64,000 bases of DNA from Methylophilus glucosoxydans (GCF_042676145.1 NZ_JBHTJW010000002.1:1054001-1118000); one strand, 5' to 3'; shown: positions 17,601 to 27,602, counted from the stretch's first letter. The notes: generated from the sequence alone by a model not told the origin. Program-made: numbers and translations.

Positions 17601-17783
17601 GTGAGTTACCTCAACATTAGCAAGTGGTGGCGGCTCTAGTATCGCTTTGCAGCAAAAGAAAAGCTGCTTTCCCTAGGTACTTATCCAGATATCTCCCTAT
17701 AGCAAGCCAATCAAGAGCGTGAAGAAGCCATAAAGCTAGTGGCTGAGGGCATGGATCCCAGCTTGGAGCAGCAGCGGAGCTGA
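17601..17783 (+). pseudogene. Relic of a P4-type tyrosine integrase (N-terminal DUF4102 region)
   Basis: Read in one frame from 17601, the translation gives KWWRL-stop-YRFAAKEKLLSLGTYPDISL-stop-QANQEREEAIKLVAEGMDPS and then a TGA at 17781. This matches the arm-binding domain of P4-like integrases (YRFAGKEKLLxLGxYPxxSL, then A..R..A..L...G.DP). The stops at 17637 and 17700 and the absence of a catalytic domain show decay. It lies just after tRNA-Pro, the usual site for such elements. From 17784 to 18061 I see no gene or recognisable remainder of the element. Confidence 0.78.
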
Positions 17784-18061
17784 GGCTTTTTATTGGGTTC
17801 AATCCAAGGGTCAGTTTAATTCGACAGTGTTGGTGGGGGAGTACTTTTTAAATAGTGATTCTGATTGCATCCAATCATCATTTGCAGTTCATCCTGGCTT
17901 GTTTCTGCATGCCTCAAGTCTTAAGAGTACTGCAGCACCTAATACTGAAGATTTACGTCATTTCAAGCTGTCAACAAGGTTGATCATGTGAGGAGATCAA
18001 ACTCTCTGAGGCTGCGAAGATTGCGGCTTTAAGTCTGATCCAGATCGTCTTGGTTGTGCAA

Positions 18062-20164
18062 TTAAACTGCGAGATCGGGGGTAATGGTTACGGGTACTTG
18101 AAGTTGTTGGCTGATGGTCCCAATATGGCGGGCCAGGGCTTCGTTGAGTGGCATCGGGCGGTTTAAGTAGAAGCCTTGTGCATAGGCGACGCCCATTTCT
18201 TTGAGGCAGTCCAAGGTGGCTTGGTCTTCAACATATTCTGCAATGGTCTTGATTTCCATGGATTGGGCAACGCTTTGAATGGCTTTGGCCATGGCTAAGT
18301 CTACCTTGTTGCTGGTGATGTCTTTGACATAGGCACCATCCATTTTGAGGAAGTTGACGGGCAGGTGCTTGAGGTAGCTGAACGAGGACATGCCGCTGCC
18401 AAAGTCATCCAGCATAAAACGTGTGCCCATTTTTTGTAGTTCTTTGATCAGTTTGATCGTGTTGTCGATATTGATAATTGCCGAGGTTTCAGTAATTTCA
18501 AAGCAGACATGGCCGGGCGAAATCTCGTAGGTTTCAAAGCAGTTTTTGATGTAGGGCAGTAGCTGTGGATCTCCAAGAGACATGCCCGAGAGGTTAATGC
18601 TGACAATAAACGGTTTGATGCTGGATTGCAGTTTGAACAGGGGTTGTAATGCCATAAAGGCATGTTGAATGACCCAGCGATCAATTTTGGTCATGAGATT
18701 GTAACGCTCTGCCGATGGCAGAAACTCGGCAGGCGGGATAATGCCGCCGTTTTCGTCACGCTTGCGGATCAGGATTTCATAGAAGGGGGGCAGTTCTTTT
18801 TGCTGTAGCGGAAAAATACCTTGGCAATACAATACAAATTCGTTGTGTTCGATGGCTTCGTTGATGCGCAGTACCCACTCCATTTCTGCATGGCGCTTGA
18901 GCATCACGTCATCTTCATTATGGAACAGGTGAATCTGGTTGCGGCCGTTGTCTTTGGCAACGTAGCAGGCGGCATCCGCATGGCGCGTAATCTGGCCAAC
19001 ATCCTTGAGGTCTGCGGTGATTTCAACGATGCCTATGCTAATGCCTGTTTGAAACAGCCGACCTTCGTGCATGAAACGAAAGGCCTCGACCATTTGCCGC
19101 AGTTGTGCAGCAATTTCAATGGCTTTTTCAACCTGGCAATAACTCAGTAACAAGCCAAATTCATCGCCACCCAGGCGGGCAAAGGTGTCTTCGGCACGAA
19201 TGCGTTGGCTCAGTATCATGCTGATCTGCCGTAGCATTTCGTCGCCCGCCAGGTGACCGCAGGTGTCGTTAATGACGCGGAACTGGTCGAGGTCCATGTA
19301 GCAGAAGACATGATTGGCACGATGCTGTTTGACGTCTTGCAAGGCTTGCTGCAACCGTCTTTCGAGTTCCTGTCGATTGACCAGCCCGGTTAAGGCGTCG
19401 TGCCGCGCCTGATAACGCAATTGCGCCTGTGCATCTTGAATGCGGTGACGCATGTCTGCCTCGACGTGCTGCATCTCACGCGAGATCTGGTTGATTGTAC
19501 TTTGTAAGGATTTGATCTCTGGCAGGGTGTTTTTAACCTGGCTGACCTGCTGGCTACCGATCACAAAGCGCTTGAGTGCCGCGGTCATATCGCGAATTGG
19601 CTGACTGATAGAGCGGCTGACCCAGCTGACAAGGATGGAACACAAGATCAGGGTCAGCGTGATATAGCCGACATTTTTAATAAATGCCTGCCTATGGTCT
19701 TCGATGAGGGCGGCTTTGTCTACGGATACAAATACATACCCCAAAAGCTGATGCGCGGGCGTGGTGGAAAACACTTTCACCATGGTGATGTCGTGCGTGG
19801 CTTGCTGCATCACCATCGTGTCTTGCTGGAGCAGGCCGTCTTGCATAGTGAAGACTGCACCTACATTGGCGATCGGTTGTTTATTGGCGTCTGCAATGAT
19901 CAGTGAAAGATAGGGCTCGCGGTTAAGCTGGCTTGCCTTGAGCAAGCGATCAATATAAGGCTTGCCATGTAATTGATCTTGATTATGGATGACCGCAGAC
20001 AAAAATTTTGCAGTGGTCAAGGCATGCTGACTGAGTTTTTCTTCTTCATGTTGCAGTTGTTCTTTAAAGTCGAACAACAGAAAAATGCAGGAAAGCGCGA
20101 AGACGGGGCCGATGACTAGAAGCAGTAGTCTGGACTGTATACTCAGGTTTTGGAAGAATTGCAT
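18062..20164 (-). CDS. Membrane-bound GGDEF-EAL protein (cyclic-di-GMP turnover)
   Basis: 700 residues. A TM helix at 11-31, a periplasmic sensor region of about 130 residues, and a second TM at about 165-182 lead into a HAMP-like linker. The GGDEF domain (about 250-420) has an intact active site LGGDEF (332-336) and an I-site RAED (323-326) five residues before it. In the EAL domain the signature reads EIL (463-465), but the metal and catalytic residues downstream look present (EITETSA, MLDDFGSGMSS, FLKMDG, AEYVED). It may therefore have both activities; the net direction cannot be told. It stands alone, downstream of the integrase relic. Confidence 0.9.
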   Translation of the reverse strand: MQFFQNLSIQSRLLLLVIGPVFALSCIFLLFDFKEQLQHEEEKLSQHALTTAKFLSAVIHNQDQLHGKPYIDRLLKASQLNREPYLSLIIADANKQPIANVGAVFTMQDGLLQQDTMVMQQATHDITMVKVFSTTPAHQLLGYVFVSVDKAALIEDHRQAFIKNVGYITLTLILCSILVSWVSRSISQPIRDMTAALKRFVIGSQQVSQVKNTLPEIKSLQSTINQISREMQHVEADMRHRIQDAQAQLRYQARHDALTGLVNRQELERRLQQALQDVKQHRANHVFCYMDLDQFRVINDTCGHLAGDEMLRQISMILSQRIRAEDTFARLGGDEFGLLLSYCQVEKAIEIAAQLRQMVEAFRFMHEGRLFQTGISIGIVEITADLKDVGQITRHADAACYVAKDNGRNQIHLFHNEDDVMLKRHAEMEWVLRINEAIEHNEFVLYCQGIFPLQQKELPPFYEILIRKRDENGGIIPPAEFLPSAERYNLMTKIDRWVIQHAFMALQPLFKLQSSIKPFIVSINLSGMSLGDPQLLPYIKNCFETYEISPGHVCFEITETSAIINIDNTIKLIKELQKMGTRFMLDDFGSGMSSFSYLKHLPVNFLKMDGAYVKDITSNKVDLAMAKAIQSVAQSMEIKTIAEYVEDQATLDCLKEMGVAYAQGFYLNRPMPLNEALARHIGTISQQLQVPVTITPDLAV

Positions 20165-20383
20165 GGATTCCAGGTCAAATACTAAATAACATCAGCACAA
20201 ATACAAATGGGTTGCACTGCCGTCGCCGGTGATTCATGACATCCCCCCCAATTTCGTGTATAAGTTTAATGTTTGTCGCTGCAAAAATTGCTTACTCACG
20301 CGTGTTCAGCCTAGGTTTGACTCGTTCCGGTGACATCCGCAAGCATTCAAGTTTTCGATTCGTTCTAGTGTATTGGTTTTCTC

Positions 20384-21379
20384 ATGATTCAGCAAATTTA
20401 TATCACAGATTACTTGTCTGGAGCGGCTGCGCAGCCTGTTGCGCAAGTTGAATCACTCTTGAATCAGTGTCCGTCGTTGCAATATGCAAGCTGGCAAACA
20501 GTTGCACAGCCACCCTTAAATGCCTTATTTACGCAGTTGGTCGCGCCTGATTCCCGCGCACCACACGCTCCAGTCAGTCGCGTATTGTCGTCAAGAGTGG
20601 AGGAGACTGTCCTGCCGGCCTTTTGTCTGCTGCCTGTCCATTTGGCAATGCGACGTGATACGTTTAGTTTGCAGTCAATTGTGCCCTTGTCGTCAGCGAT
20701 TTATCAAGCGCTCACAACGCGGCTACAAGCCCATTTTGCAGCAGATTTTGAGCTGCATATTGATGCAGGTCAGCGGTACTGGTGGGTACAACCTTTGCGA
20801 CAGGTTCAGGCACAGTGCCGCTGGCCACAGGATTGTTTGTTTCAGCAAGCCATGCACTGGCAGCCGCAAGGGCCTGATGCCGGCCTGATCCGGCAATGGG
20901 CCAACGAGATGCAAATGCTGCTGCATCAACTGGCCACCGAGCCATCCATGGCTGACTGGCCAGGAGCGCTCAACAGCCTTTGGTTTGCCAGCGTGGGCCC
21001 TGTGCCAGATTGGCAGCATGGGTTTGATTTGGTTGCCGGGCAAGGCGAGGTCTTTGCTGGGTTGAGTGCCTTGCAATTACCCAGATGCAAAGCGACCACG
21101 CTGGCTGAGGTGATGCAACTGCCGCGTACACAACAGGCGCTGTGGATCACCGATGAACTTGAAACGCTGGATTGGCCTGCGCTCAACCAGGCCTTGCAAG
21201 CTGGCACGCTTCAAGCACTTCACATCGTGCTCCCGTTTGCTGAACGCAGTGTACAGATTCATTACCAGAAACGTCCGCGCTGGCAGTTCTGGCGCAAGCC
21301 CACCACGTTAAACAAACTATTGCAGCAACTCGAGCAATCGCTATCTTCCGCCACTGAGCAAGCGGGATTCAACCCATGA
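20384..21379 (+). CDS. Conserved hypothetical protein upstream of recJ (RpfE-like)
   Basis: 331 residues, starting MIQQIYITDYLSG. No signal peptide or membrane segment is seen. It is rich in Gln and Trp (for example QRYWWVQPLRQVQ) and ends with a basic RPRWQFWRKP segment. In Xanthomonas the rpfE gene of the rpf cluster sits next to recJ, and this protein occupies the same place; some databases describe relatives as phosphoglycerate-mutase-like. Function unknown. It overlaps recJ by 4 bp (ATGA), so the pair is co-translated. Confidence 0.7.
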   Translation: MIQQIYITDYLSGAAAQPVAQVESLLNQCPSLQYASWQTVAQPPLNALFTQLVAPDSRAPHAPVSRVLSSRVEETVLPAFCLLPVHLAMRRDTFSLQSIVPLSSAIYQALTTRLQAHFAADFELHIDAGQRYWWVQPLRQVQAQCRWPQDCLFQQAMHWQPQGPDAGLIRQWANEMQMLLHQLATEPSMADWPGALNSLWFASVGPVPDWQHGFDLVAGQGEVFAGLSALQLPRCKATTLAEVMQLPRTQQALWITDELETLDWPALNQALQAGTLQALHIVLPFAERSVQIHYQKRPRWQFWRKPTTLNKLLQQLEQSLSSATEQAGFNP

Positions 21380-23058
21380 AGATTCAACAGAGAACTTATG
21401 ACATCGCTGCGCTGGAAGGCTTGCAAGCGCAGGGCTTGCCGCCATTGATGGCGAGATTGCTCGCAGCGAGAGGCGTGACAAGCGCTGACTGGGGCTTGCA
21501 AGACATGCCGCATCTGCTTAAACCGGAGGCCTTGACCGGCGCAGCGGAAATGGCAAGGCAATTGGCTGATGCGATTGCGCAACAACAGCGCATTTTAATC
21601 ATCGGCGATTATGACGCGGATGGTGCAACAGCGACCAGTGTTGCCATGCGCGGCTTACGCATGATGGGCGCCGAGGTCGACTTTCTGGTGCCTAACCGCT
21701 TTGAATATGGTTACGGACTCACGCCGGAAATTGTCGCACTGGCGGCCACGCGGCAGCCGCAGGTGCTGCTGACCGTGGATAATGGCATCGCCAGTATAGG
21801 CGGCGTGGCCGCGGCCAAGGCACTGGGCCTACGTGTTCTGATTACCGATCATCATTTGCCCGCCGAGCAAACGCCTGCTGCAGATTGCATCGTGAATCCC
21901 AACCAGCGTGGCTGCGGTTTTCCTAGCAAGCATCTGGCTGGCGTCGGCGTGATGTTTTATGTGCTGATTGCCTTGCGTGCTGAGCTCAAGCAGCGCGGCC
22001 AGTTGGCTGAAGACCAAGTTCACTTGGGGCGCTTGCTCGATCTGGTCGCGCTGGGCACCGTCGCAGACCTGGTGCGGCTGGATGCCAATAACCGTATTCT
22101 GGTTAGGCAAGGCCTCAAGCGTATCCGTCAGGGCCAAGCCTGCCCTGGCATTCAGGCCATTCTTAAGCTCGCCGGGCGTGATCCGCAACAAGTGAGTGCG
22201 CAAGATCTGGGCTTTTATGTTGGCCCACGTCTGAATGCTGCTGGTCGCCTGGATGATATGACCATCGGCATTCGCTGTTTGCTCGCCGAGACCCCGCAAG
22301 AAGCCATGCAATATGCGCAGCAGTTACATCGCCTCAATGCTGAACGCAAGCAGATTGAAGCCGAGATGCAGTTCGACGCCATGGCTGATTTGAATCAGGA
22401 CTTTCGTCCAGAGCAGTACACGATTAGCGTATTCCAGCCAGACTGGCATCAGGGGGTCATCGGTATTCTGGCATCACGCATCAAAGAGCGTTTTCACCGC
22501 CCCGTCATTGTCTTTGCCGATGCCGGAGACGGCTTGATTAAAGGCTCAGGCCGCTCTATCGCCGGCTTGCATTTGCGCGATGCGCTCGATTTGGTCACCA
22601 AACAGCAACCCGATCTCATCGTCAAATTTGGTGGCCATGCCATGGCGGCCGGCTTGAGTGTCCGCGCTGAAGATTTTGCACGCTTTCAGCAGGCATTTGA
22701 GCAGGTCGTGCAAAGCCTGATCAGCGCAGAAGTCTTGCAAGAGATGCTGGAAACCGATGGCGGCCTTGCGCCAAATGAGATGTCTTTGCACACGGCAGAA
22801 TTACTGACCCAGCATGTCTGGGGCCAAGGCTTTCCGCAACCGGTGTTTTATGATCAGTTTGACGTCTTGTCACAAAAGCTGCTGGCAGAAAAACATTTAA
22901 AACTGCGCCTGCAAAAACATAACCAGCAATTTGATGCGATTTATTTTCAGCACGCTGAACCGTTGCCAGAACAGGTCGCACTGGCATACTCGCTACAAGT
23001 GAATGAGTACAACGGTCACCGCAGCGTGCAATTGCAAGTGGTGCATGCAGTCGTTTGA
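21376..23058 (+). CDS. recJ: Single-stranded-DNA-specific 5'-3' exonuclease RecJ
   Basis: 560 residues. DHH phosphoesterase motifs are intact: IIGDYDADGATATS (motif I), LLTVDNGIAS (II), LITDHHLPAEQ (III, the DHH) and the DHHA1 part with GSGRSIAGLHLRDALD and KFGGHAMAAGLSV. It degrades single-stranded DNA in recombination and mismatch repair. It is translationally coupled to the rpfE-like gene. Confidence 0.97.
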   Translation: MKIQQRTYDIAALEGLQAQGLPPLMARLLAARGVTSADWGLQDMPHLLKPEALTGAAEMARQLADAIAQQQRILIIGDYDADGATATSVAMRGLRMMGAEVDFLVPNRFEYGYGLTPEIVALAATRQPQVLLTVDNGIASIGGVAAAKALGLRVLITDHHLPAEQTPAADCIVNPNQRGCGFPSKHLAGVGVMFYVLIALRAELKQRGQLAEDQVHLGRLLDLVALGTVADLVRLDANNRILVRQGLKRIRQGQACPGIQAILKLAGRDPQQVSAQDLGFYVGPRLNAAGRLDDMTIGIRCLLAETPQEAMQYAQQLHRLNAERKQIEAEMQFDAMADLNQDFRPEQYTISVFQPDWHQGVIGILASRIKERFHRPVIVFADAGDGLIKGSGRSIAGLHLRDALDLVTKQQPDLIVKFGGHAMAAGLSVRAEDFARFQQAFEQVVQSLISAEVLQEMLETDGGLAPNEMSLHTAELLTQHVWGQGFPQPVFYDQFDVLSQKLLAEKHLKLRLQKHNQQFDAIYFQHAEPLPEQVALAYSLQVNEYNGHRSVQLQVVHAVV

Positions 23059-23170
23059 AGAAACTTGGTGATTCAAATAAGTGAAAGTAACCAATAGCTT
23101 ATGTGAAATTAAATTTCGAAATATATAGTTTCTTTGCGCCCAAGAAATAAATATGAAATTTAATAGAGAT

Positions 23171-23218
23171 AGAGTTGATTAGTGAATCCTAATGACGAAT
23201 TTTTCAGTAATCAACTCT
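23171..23218. repeat. Inverted repeat between recJ and the AraC gene
   Basis: AGAGTTGATTAGTGAA (23171-23186) faces TTCAGTAATCAACTCT (23203-23218). The 16-nt arms match at 15 positions and are 16 nt apart. It lies between two convergent genes, so it may serve as a bidirectional terminator, though there is no clear T run on either strand. Confidence 0.6.
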
Positions 23219-23238
23219 GCTTAATCGACTGACTTTAC

Positions 23239-24105
23239 TTATTTCAACGGCAGGTAAATATCTGTGATGAGGTCAGCTTCAGCAATATCCGGCAGTAGAT
23301 TCAAATAGTGAAAGTAAAGAGGAAAATCACGTAACTCTTCACCACTCTTGGGCAGCCAATCTCTGTATATTGGGTAAATTGATTCCCCGAGACGGGCGTG
23401 AGAACCTAAATGTCTAACCACTGCGCAACGACCACCAGGAATCGTTTTAGTGACAATTCCGTAGGAGTTTTCTGGAATGTCACTTTTCACTTCTCCTCCA
23501 ATATCAAAACGAAACTGCATAGGCTCGGTTGTGTCTGGATTATCGTATGCAATACCGAATGTCCTACTCGTGTTTTTGGGAGATAAGCCGGTTTCTTTGC
23601 GCCATTCGATGAATTGACTCACTGCGTTGTTTAACTTTTCTACAGGGCCAATATGTTCTTTGACTGCAATGCGTGTCATTTCAACATTTATAATATCAAC
23701 CTTCACTTGGTTATTCCTTTCTGGTAACCGAAAATCAAATACCTTGTGCCAACTATCCCAATCTGGATTTTTTCTAAAAGCAGATGGGGATTGTCCAAAT
23801 GTGTTTTTGAAAGCACGGGTAAATGACTCTGGGGTTTCAAAACCGGCATTCAGTGCGACATCAATAATTGTTACTGAATCTTGAAAAGCGACCTTAAACG
23901 AAGCTTGTTTTAATCGAAGCAGTAATACATACCGAGCGACATTAATACCTACATAATCGGCAAATTGCCGATGGAAATGGAATTTAGAGAAGTGAGCAAT
24001 AGCGCAAAGTTGATCCACATTTAACGGCTTATCAAGATTATGCTCAATGTAATTGAGTACCTCTTGAAATCGTGCAGCGTACAACTTTTCTTTTTGCTTG
24101 TTCAT
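23239..24105 (-). CDS. AraC-family regulator with GyrI-like effector-binding domain
   Basis: 288 residues. Here the two AraC helix-turn-helix motifs are N-terminal (residues 12-110: LNVDQLCAIAHFSKFHFHRQF and IIDVALNAGFETPESFTRAFKNTFGQSPS). The C-terminal half (about 135-288) is a GyrI/Rob-like ligand-binding domain (VKEHIGPVEKLNNAVSQF, GGRCAVVRHLG). This is the SoxS/Rob-style arrangement used for small-molecule or drug responses. The gene is more A+T-rich than its neighbours and sits alone between recJ and rluB, which suggests acquisition. Its target is unknown. Confidence 0.88.
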   Translation of the reverse strand: MNKQKEKLYAARFQEVLNYIEHNLDKPLNVDQLCAIAHFSKFHFHRQFADYVGINVARYVLLLRLKQASFKVAFQDSVTIIDVALNAGFETPESFTRAFKNTFGQSPSAFRKNPDWDSWHKVFDFRLPERNNQVKVDIINVEMTRIAVKEHIGPVEKLNNAVSQFIEWRKETGLSPKNTSRTFGIAYDNPDTTEPMQFRFDIGGEVKSDIPENSYGIVTKTIPGGRCAVVRHLGSHARLGESIYPIYRDWLPKSGEELRDFPLYFHYLNLLPDIAEADLITDIYLPLK

Positions 24106-24600
24106 GTTTTTTCCTTATCCACGAACAGGAGTATGCTTATTTATATGAAGTAAAGCCTGACGAAAATTGCTAACTTCACAATATTTTTTATAAGCTGATT
24201 TCAATCTTGGCGCAGGCTTGTACATGTCAACAACCCAGCAAGCGTAACCTGTACCAAGTAGGGCGACACTTGCACAAGGCGCAGGGCGCTGAATGTTACT
24301 TTGCTTTAGTCAACAGTCATTGGAATCTAAGTAAAATGAAGCTTTCTTTATCATTACTCAACGTCAGTTCAATGACCCAAGCATTTGCCCAACTGTCTGT
24401 CCTAAGCATAATGCGATACCAGCCGTGTTGCGTCTTAGTTTACGCACTAAGTGCGAAATGCATATGGTGTAAAGCCTCTAATTATCTTGCTAAAGCCGCT
24501 GGTATCATTTCTGGGTAGGGGGCTGTGGCTACGTTAAACCAGCTTTAGGCCCTTTACCCTAAATCAGTTAAAATAGAGCCTTCATTCAAGAGGTTGAAGT
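24106..24600. other. 495-bp stretch without a supported gene
   Basis: This lies between the divergent AraC gene and rluB. A 103-codon plus-strand frame (24207-24518) has no Shine-Dalgarno and no recognisable domain. On the minus strand a 40-codon stretch (24320-24439), open from stop to stop, has protein-like composition (GWYRIMLRTDSWANAWVIEL) and could be a relic. The last 60 bp should hold the rluB promoter (TTAAAATAG near 24570). Confidence 0.5.
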
Positions 24601-25707
24601 ATGGCCCGTCCGTTTAAAGCTCCCAAAAGTCCGATTCGTCCGCCACGTGCGCCCAAAGTTACTCCGCCCGCAGTAGAGGACGGCGAAGAAGGGGTGCCTG
24701 CGCCGCGTGAAGGGCAGCGCTTGCATAAACTGCTGGCGATGGCCGGGTTTGGCTCACGTCGCGACATGGAGGCTTTGATCGAAACTGGCCGCATTACCAT
24801 TAATGGCCAGGTGGCGCAGGTGGGCGCGGTGGTCGATGAGCATGATGTGGTGCGCATGGATAGCAGGATTCTGCATCTGCCGTTTGAGGCAGAGTTGCCG
24901 CAGGTGTTGCTGTATCACAAGCCGGAAGGCGAGATTGTGAGTCAGGATGACCCGGAAGGGCGTGCGACGGTATTTGACAAGCTGCCACGCATCAAACAGG
25001 GCAAGTGGATTGCCGTGGGGCGTCTGGATATGAATACCAGCGGTTTGCTGATGTTTACTAACTCCGGCGAGTTGGCCAACCGGTTTATGCATCCACGCTA
25101 TGAGGTGGAGCGCGAATATGCGGTGCGTATTCTGGGGGAACTGACTGAAGAGCAGATGGCGCAACTCAAACACGGTATTGAGCTCGAAGACGGCCCAGCC
25201 AACTTTGAAAGTATTTTCCCTAACGGGGGCGAAGGCGCCAACAAGTGGTATCAGGTGGTGATTAAAGAGGGCCGTAACCGTGAAGTCCGTCGCCTGTTTG
25301 AGGCATTTCACCTGCCTGTGAGCCGCCTGATGCGTGTGCGTTTCGGCCCAGTTGCGTTGCCGCCCCGCCTCAAGCGCGGCACCATGCTCAAGCTGGAACA
25401 AAAACAGGTGGTGGCTTTGCTGGAGTGGGCAGGCTTGCCTGTGCCGCGCAAACCGCTCAAGCAAATGAGCCCGCATGACCGTGACCGTGCGACGCGCGTG
25501 TTTACGCCTAAAGTACGCAAGCAGCGCCGTAGCTTGCTGGATACTGTGAATAATCCCGTTGATACGCAGCAAGAGCGTCCTGCACGCGCGCCAACTGGCA
25601 ACCGTCGTATTCGTCAGGATTCAGATTTGAAGCAGGCCTCCATGCAAAATGCGCGTATCAATAGCGGTGCTAAAAAACGCACTGACCGTAATCGGGGGCG
25701 TGGTTAA
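24601..25707 (+). CDS. rluB: 23S rRNA pseudouridine synthase, RluB type
   Basis: 368 residues. An N-terminal proline-rich extension is followed by an S4 RNA-binding domain (RLHKLLAMAGFGSRRDMEALIETGRITING, about 40-100) and the RsuA-type catalytic domain with GRLDMNTSGLLMFTN, whose Asp is catalytic. KEGRNREVRRLFEAF is the family's second hallmark. The C-terminus is a basic, disordered tail. RluB converts U2605 of 23S rRNA; RluE or RluF specificity cannot be fully excluded, but the S4 domain and length favour RluB. Confidence 0.92.
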   Translation: MARPFKAPKSPIRPPRAPKVTPPAVEDGEEGVPAPREGQRLHKLLAMAGFGSRRDMEALIETGRITINGQVAQVGAVVDEHDVVRMDSRILHLPFEAELPQVLLYHKPEGEIVSQDDPEGRATVFDKLPRIKQGKWIAVGRLDMNTSGLLMFTNSGELANRFMHPRYEVEREYAVRILGELTEEQMAQLKHGIELEDGPANFESIFPNGGEGANKWYQVVIKEGRNREVRRLFEAFHLPVSRLMRVRFGPVALPPRLKRGTMLKLEQKQVVALLEWAGLPVPRKPLKQMSPHDRDRATRVFTPKVRKQRRSLLDTVNNPVDTQQERPARAPTGNRRIRQDSDLKQASMQNARINSGAKKRTDRNRGRG

Positions 25708-25742
25708 TCTGCGCGTCGTGTGTTGACGGAAAAGCCGATCGC

Positions 25743-26615
25743 ATGACTGACAGTCGTATGCAAGAATCTCTGGTCACGCATCGATATCCGCGTGTGCTGT
25801 CCATCGCTGGCTCTGATAGTAGTGGTGGTGCCGGGATTCAGGCCGACCTCAAAACATTCTCTGCCCTTGGTTGCTATGGCATGACGGCCATTACCGCGCT
25901 GACGGCGCAAAATACGCAAGGGGTGCGCGCTATTCATAGCGTGCCGGTCAGCATGTTGCGTGACCAGATTGATGCGGTGGTCGAAGATATCGGTGTCGAT
26001 GCCGTCAAGATCGGTATGCTGCATTCTCCTGAAGTGGTGGAGGCGGTGGCCCAGGCGCTGGATGCCCATGGTCTCAAGCAAGTGGTGCTGGACCCGGTGA
26101 TGGTGGCAGCCAATGGTGCCAAACTGATTTCTGATGAGGCGATTGCCGTGCTGGTGTCCGAGTTGTTTCCACGGGCTTTGGTGGTGACCCCGAATCTGGA
26201 TGAGGCGTCGTTGTTGCTGGGCCGTCCGCTGACGCAAAGCGATGCACTTGCCGAGGCCGCGCAAGCCTTGCTTGCACAAGGCGCACATGCCATCCTGCTC
26301 AAAGGGGGGCATCTGCCTGGCCATGAAGTGCTGGATATTCTGGTGCAAGCCCATGCCAATGGGCAGGACAATGTAATCCAGCGCTTGCATTCAGTGCGTA
26401 TTTCTACCCATAACTTGCATGGCACCGGATGTACGCTTTCATCCGCGATCGCTGCCTATCTTGCCTTGGGCTGTAACCTGTCAGAGGCTGTGTTGGCGGC
26501 CAGAACCTATGTGCGCGGTGCCTTATATGCGGGCTCGCATGTGCGCACAGGCGAGGGCGTCGGACCACTCAATCATGGCTTTGCACCCGAAGCAATGAAG
26601 GTTTACGGCGAATAG
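25743..26615 (+). CDS. thiD: Hydroxymethylpyrimidine/phosphomethylpyrimidine kinase
   Basis: 290 residues. It starts near VLSIAGSDSSGGAGIQADLKTFSALG, the ThiD hallmark, and has KIGMLHSPEVVEAVA, LDPVMVAANGAKL, VTPNLDEASLLLG and the anion hole NLHGTGCTLSSAIAA. It phosphorylates HMP twice for thiamine synthesis. No TPP riboswitch is seen in the 35 bp upstream, so it probably reads from rluB. The first ATG (25743) gives a short N-terminal extension; a second ATG is at residue 6. Confidence 0.95.
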   Translation: MTDSRMQESLVTHRYPRVLSIAGSDSSGGAGIQADLKTFSALGCYGMTAITALTAQNTQGVRAIHSVPVSMLRDQIDAVVEDIGVDAVKIGMLHSPEVVEAVAQALDAHGLKQVVLDPVMVAANGAKLISDEAIAVLVSELFPRALVVTPNLDEASLLLGRPLTQSDALAEAAQALLAQGAHAILLKGGHLPGHEVLDILVQAHANGQDNVIQRLHSVRISTHNLHGTGCTLSSAIAAYLALGCNLSEAVLAARTYVRGALYAGSHVRTGEGVGPLNHGFAPEAMKVYGE

Positions 26616-26687
26616 CGTTTAATCGCTACCAAGCCAAGAAGAACAGCGTAGACCTCAGTATTGCTGTGTGCTTGCTCGGATAAAACG

Positions 26688-27590
26688 TTAGTCAGTGTGC
26701 AGCCCGGCTTCCAGCAAGTCCTCTTTAGTGAGCATGAACACAAACTGGTCGCCGCCGCTGGTATCCAGCCAGGTAAAGGGTAAGTCTGGATAGGCTTCAT
26801 GCAAGGCGTCACGGTTGTGGCCGATTTCTACCACTAGCACGCCGCCATCATTCAAATATTCAGCTGCCTGCGTCAGCAGGACGTGGGTATGGTCCAGCCC
26901 GGCAACACCGCTGCCCAAAGCCAGTTGCGGCTCTTTGCGGTACTCTTCTGGTAACTCAGCCATGCTAGGGGCATCTACATAAGGCGGATTGCTGATAATC
27001 ACGTCATATTTACGGCCCTTGAGCGCGGTAAACATATCCGATTGCACGGCTTGCACCTGATGCTCAAGGCCGTAGCGCTGGATGTTGATATTACAGACCT
27101 CAATGGCATCCGGGGAGATATCCACCACATCAATATGCGCATTGGGAAAGGCCTCGGCCAGTAACACGCCCAGGCAGCCCGAGCCGGTACAAATATCCGC
27201 CGCGGATTCCACCATTTCCGGAAACTCTACCCAGGGCTGCAAGCCATCTTCAAGCAATTCGGCAATAAATGAGCGTGGCACGATGACCCGCTCATCGACG
27301 TAAAACTTGAACCCGCGCAGCCAGGCTTCATTCACCAGGTAGGCGGTTGGCGTATGTTCTGTGACCCGCTTGTCGATCAAGGTTGCCAGGTGCTGGCTTT
27401 CCTCTGTGGTTAAACGCGCATCCAGAAAGTTATTCAGGGTGTCATGCGGCAAATGCAGTGCGCTCATGATCAGCCAGACAGCTTCGTCATAGCTGTTATC
27501 GGTGCCATGACCATAAAAAATGTCAGAGTTTTCAAAACGGCTGACGGCATAGCGCAGCCAGTCGCGGATGGTGTGTAGGTTAGTTGTCAT
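26688..27590 (-). CDS. prmB: Ribosomal protein L3 N5-glutamine methyltransferase PrmB
   Basis: 300 residues. It has the PrmB/PrmC layout: an N-terminal helical domain (about 1-110), SAM motif I ADICTGSGCLGVLLAEAFP, and the Gln-binding IISNPPYVD. SFIAELLEDGLQPWV is typical of PrmB rather than PrmC. It methylates a Gln of ribosomal protein L3. It is followed upstream (minus direction) by the inverted-repeat cassette, which separates it from dapE. Confidence 0.92.
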   Translation of the reverse strand: MTTNLHTIRDWLRYAVSRFENSDIFYGHGTDNSYDEAVWLIMSALHLPHDTLNNFLDARLTTEESQHLATLIDKRVTEHTPTAYLVNEAWLRGFKFYVDERVIVPRSFIAELLEDGLQPWVEFPEMVESAADICTGSGCLGVLLAEAFPNAHIDVVDISPDAIEVCNINIQRYGLEHQVQAVQSDMFTALKGRKYDVIISNPPYVDAPSMAELPEEYRKEPQLALGSGVAGLDHTHVLLTQAAEYLNDGGVLVVEIGHNRDALHEAYPDLPFTWLDTSGGDQFVFMLTKEDLLEAGLHTD

Positions 27591-27602
27591 GGTTTTAATT
27601 TA

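Noticed and set aside
17784..18061. More of the integrase element
   Set aside because: No further integrase motifs or tRNA-end repeat could be found by reading all frames.
24207..24518. 103-codon plus-strand frame between the AraC gene and rluB
   Set aside because: No Shine-Dalgarno, no domain, composition unlike real genes here; reported only as an empty stretch.
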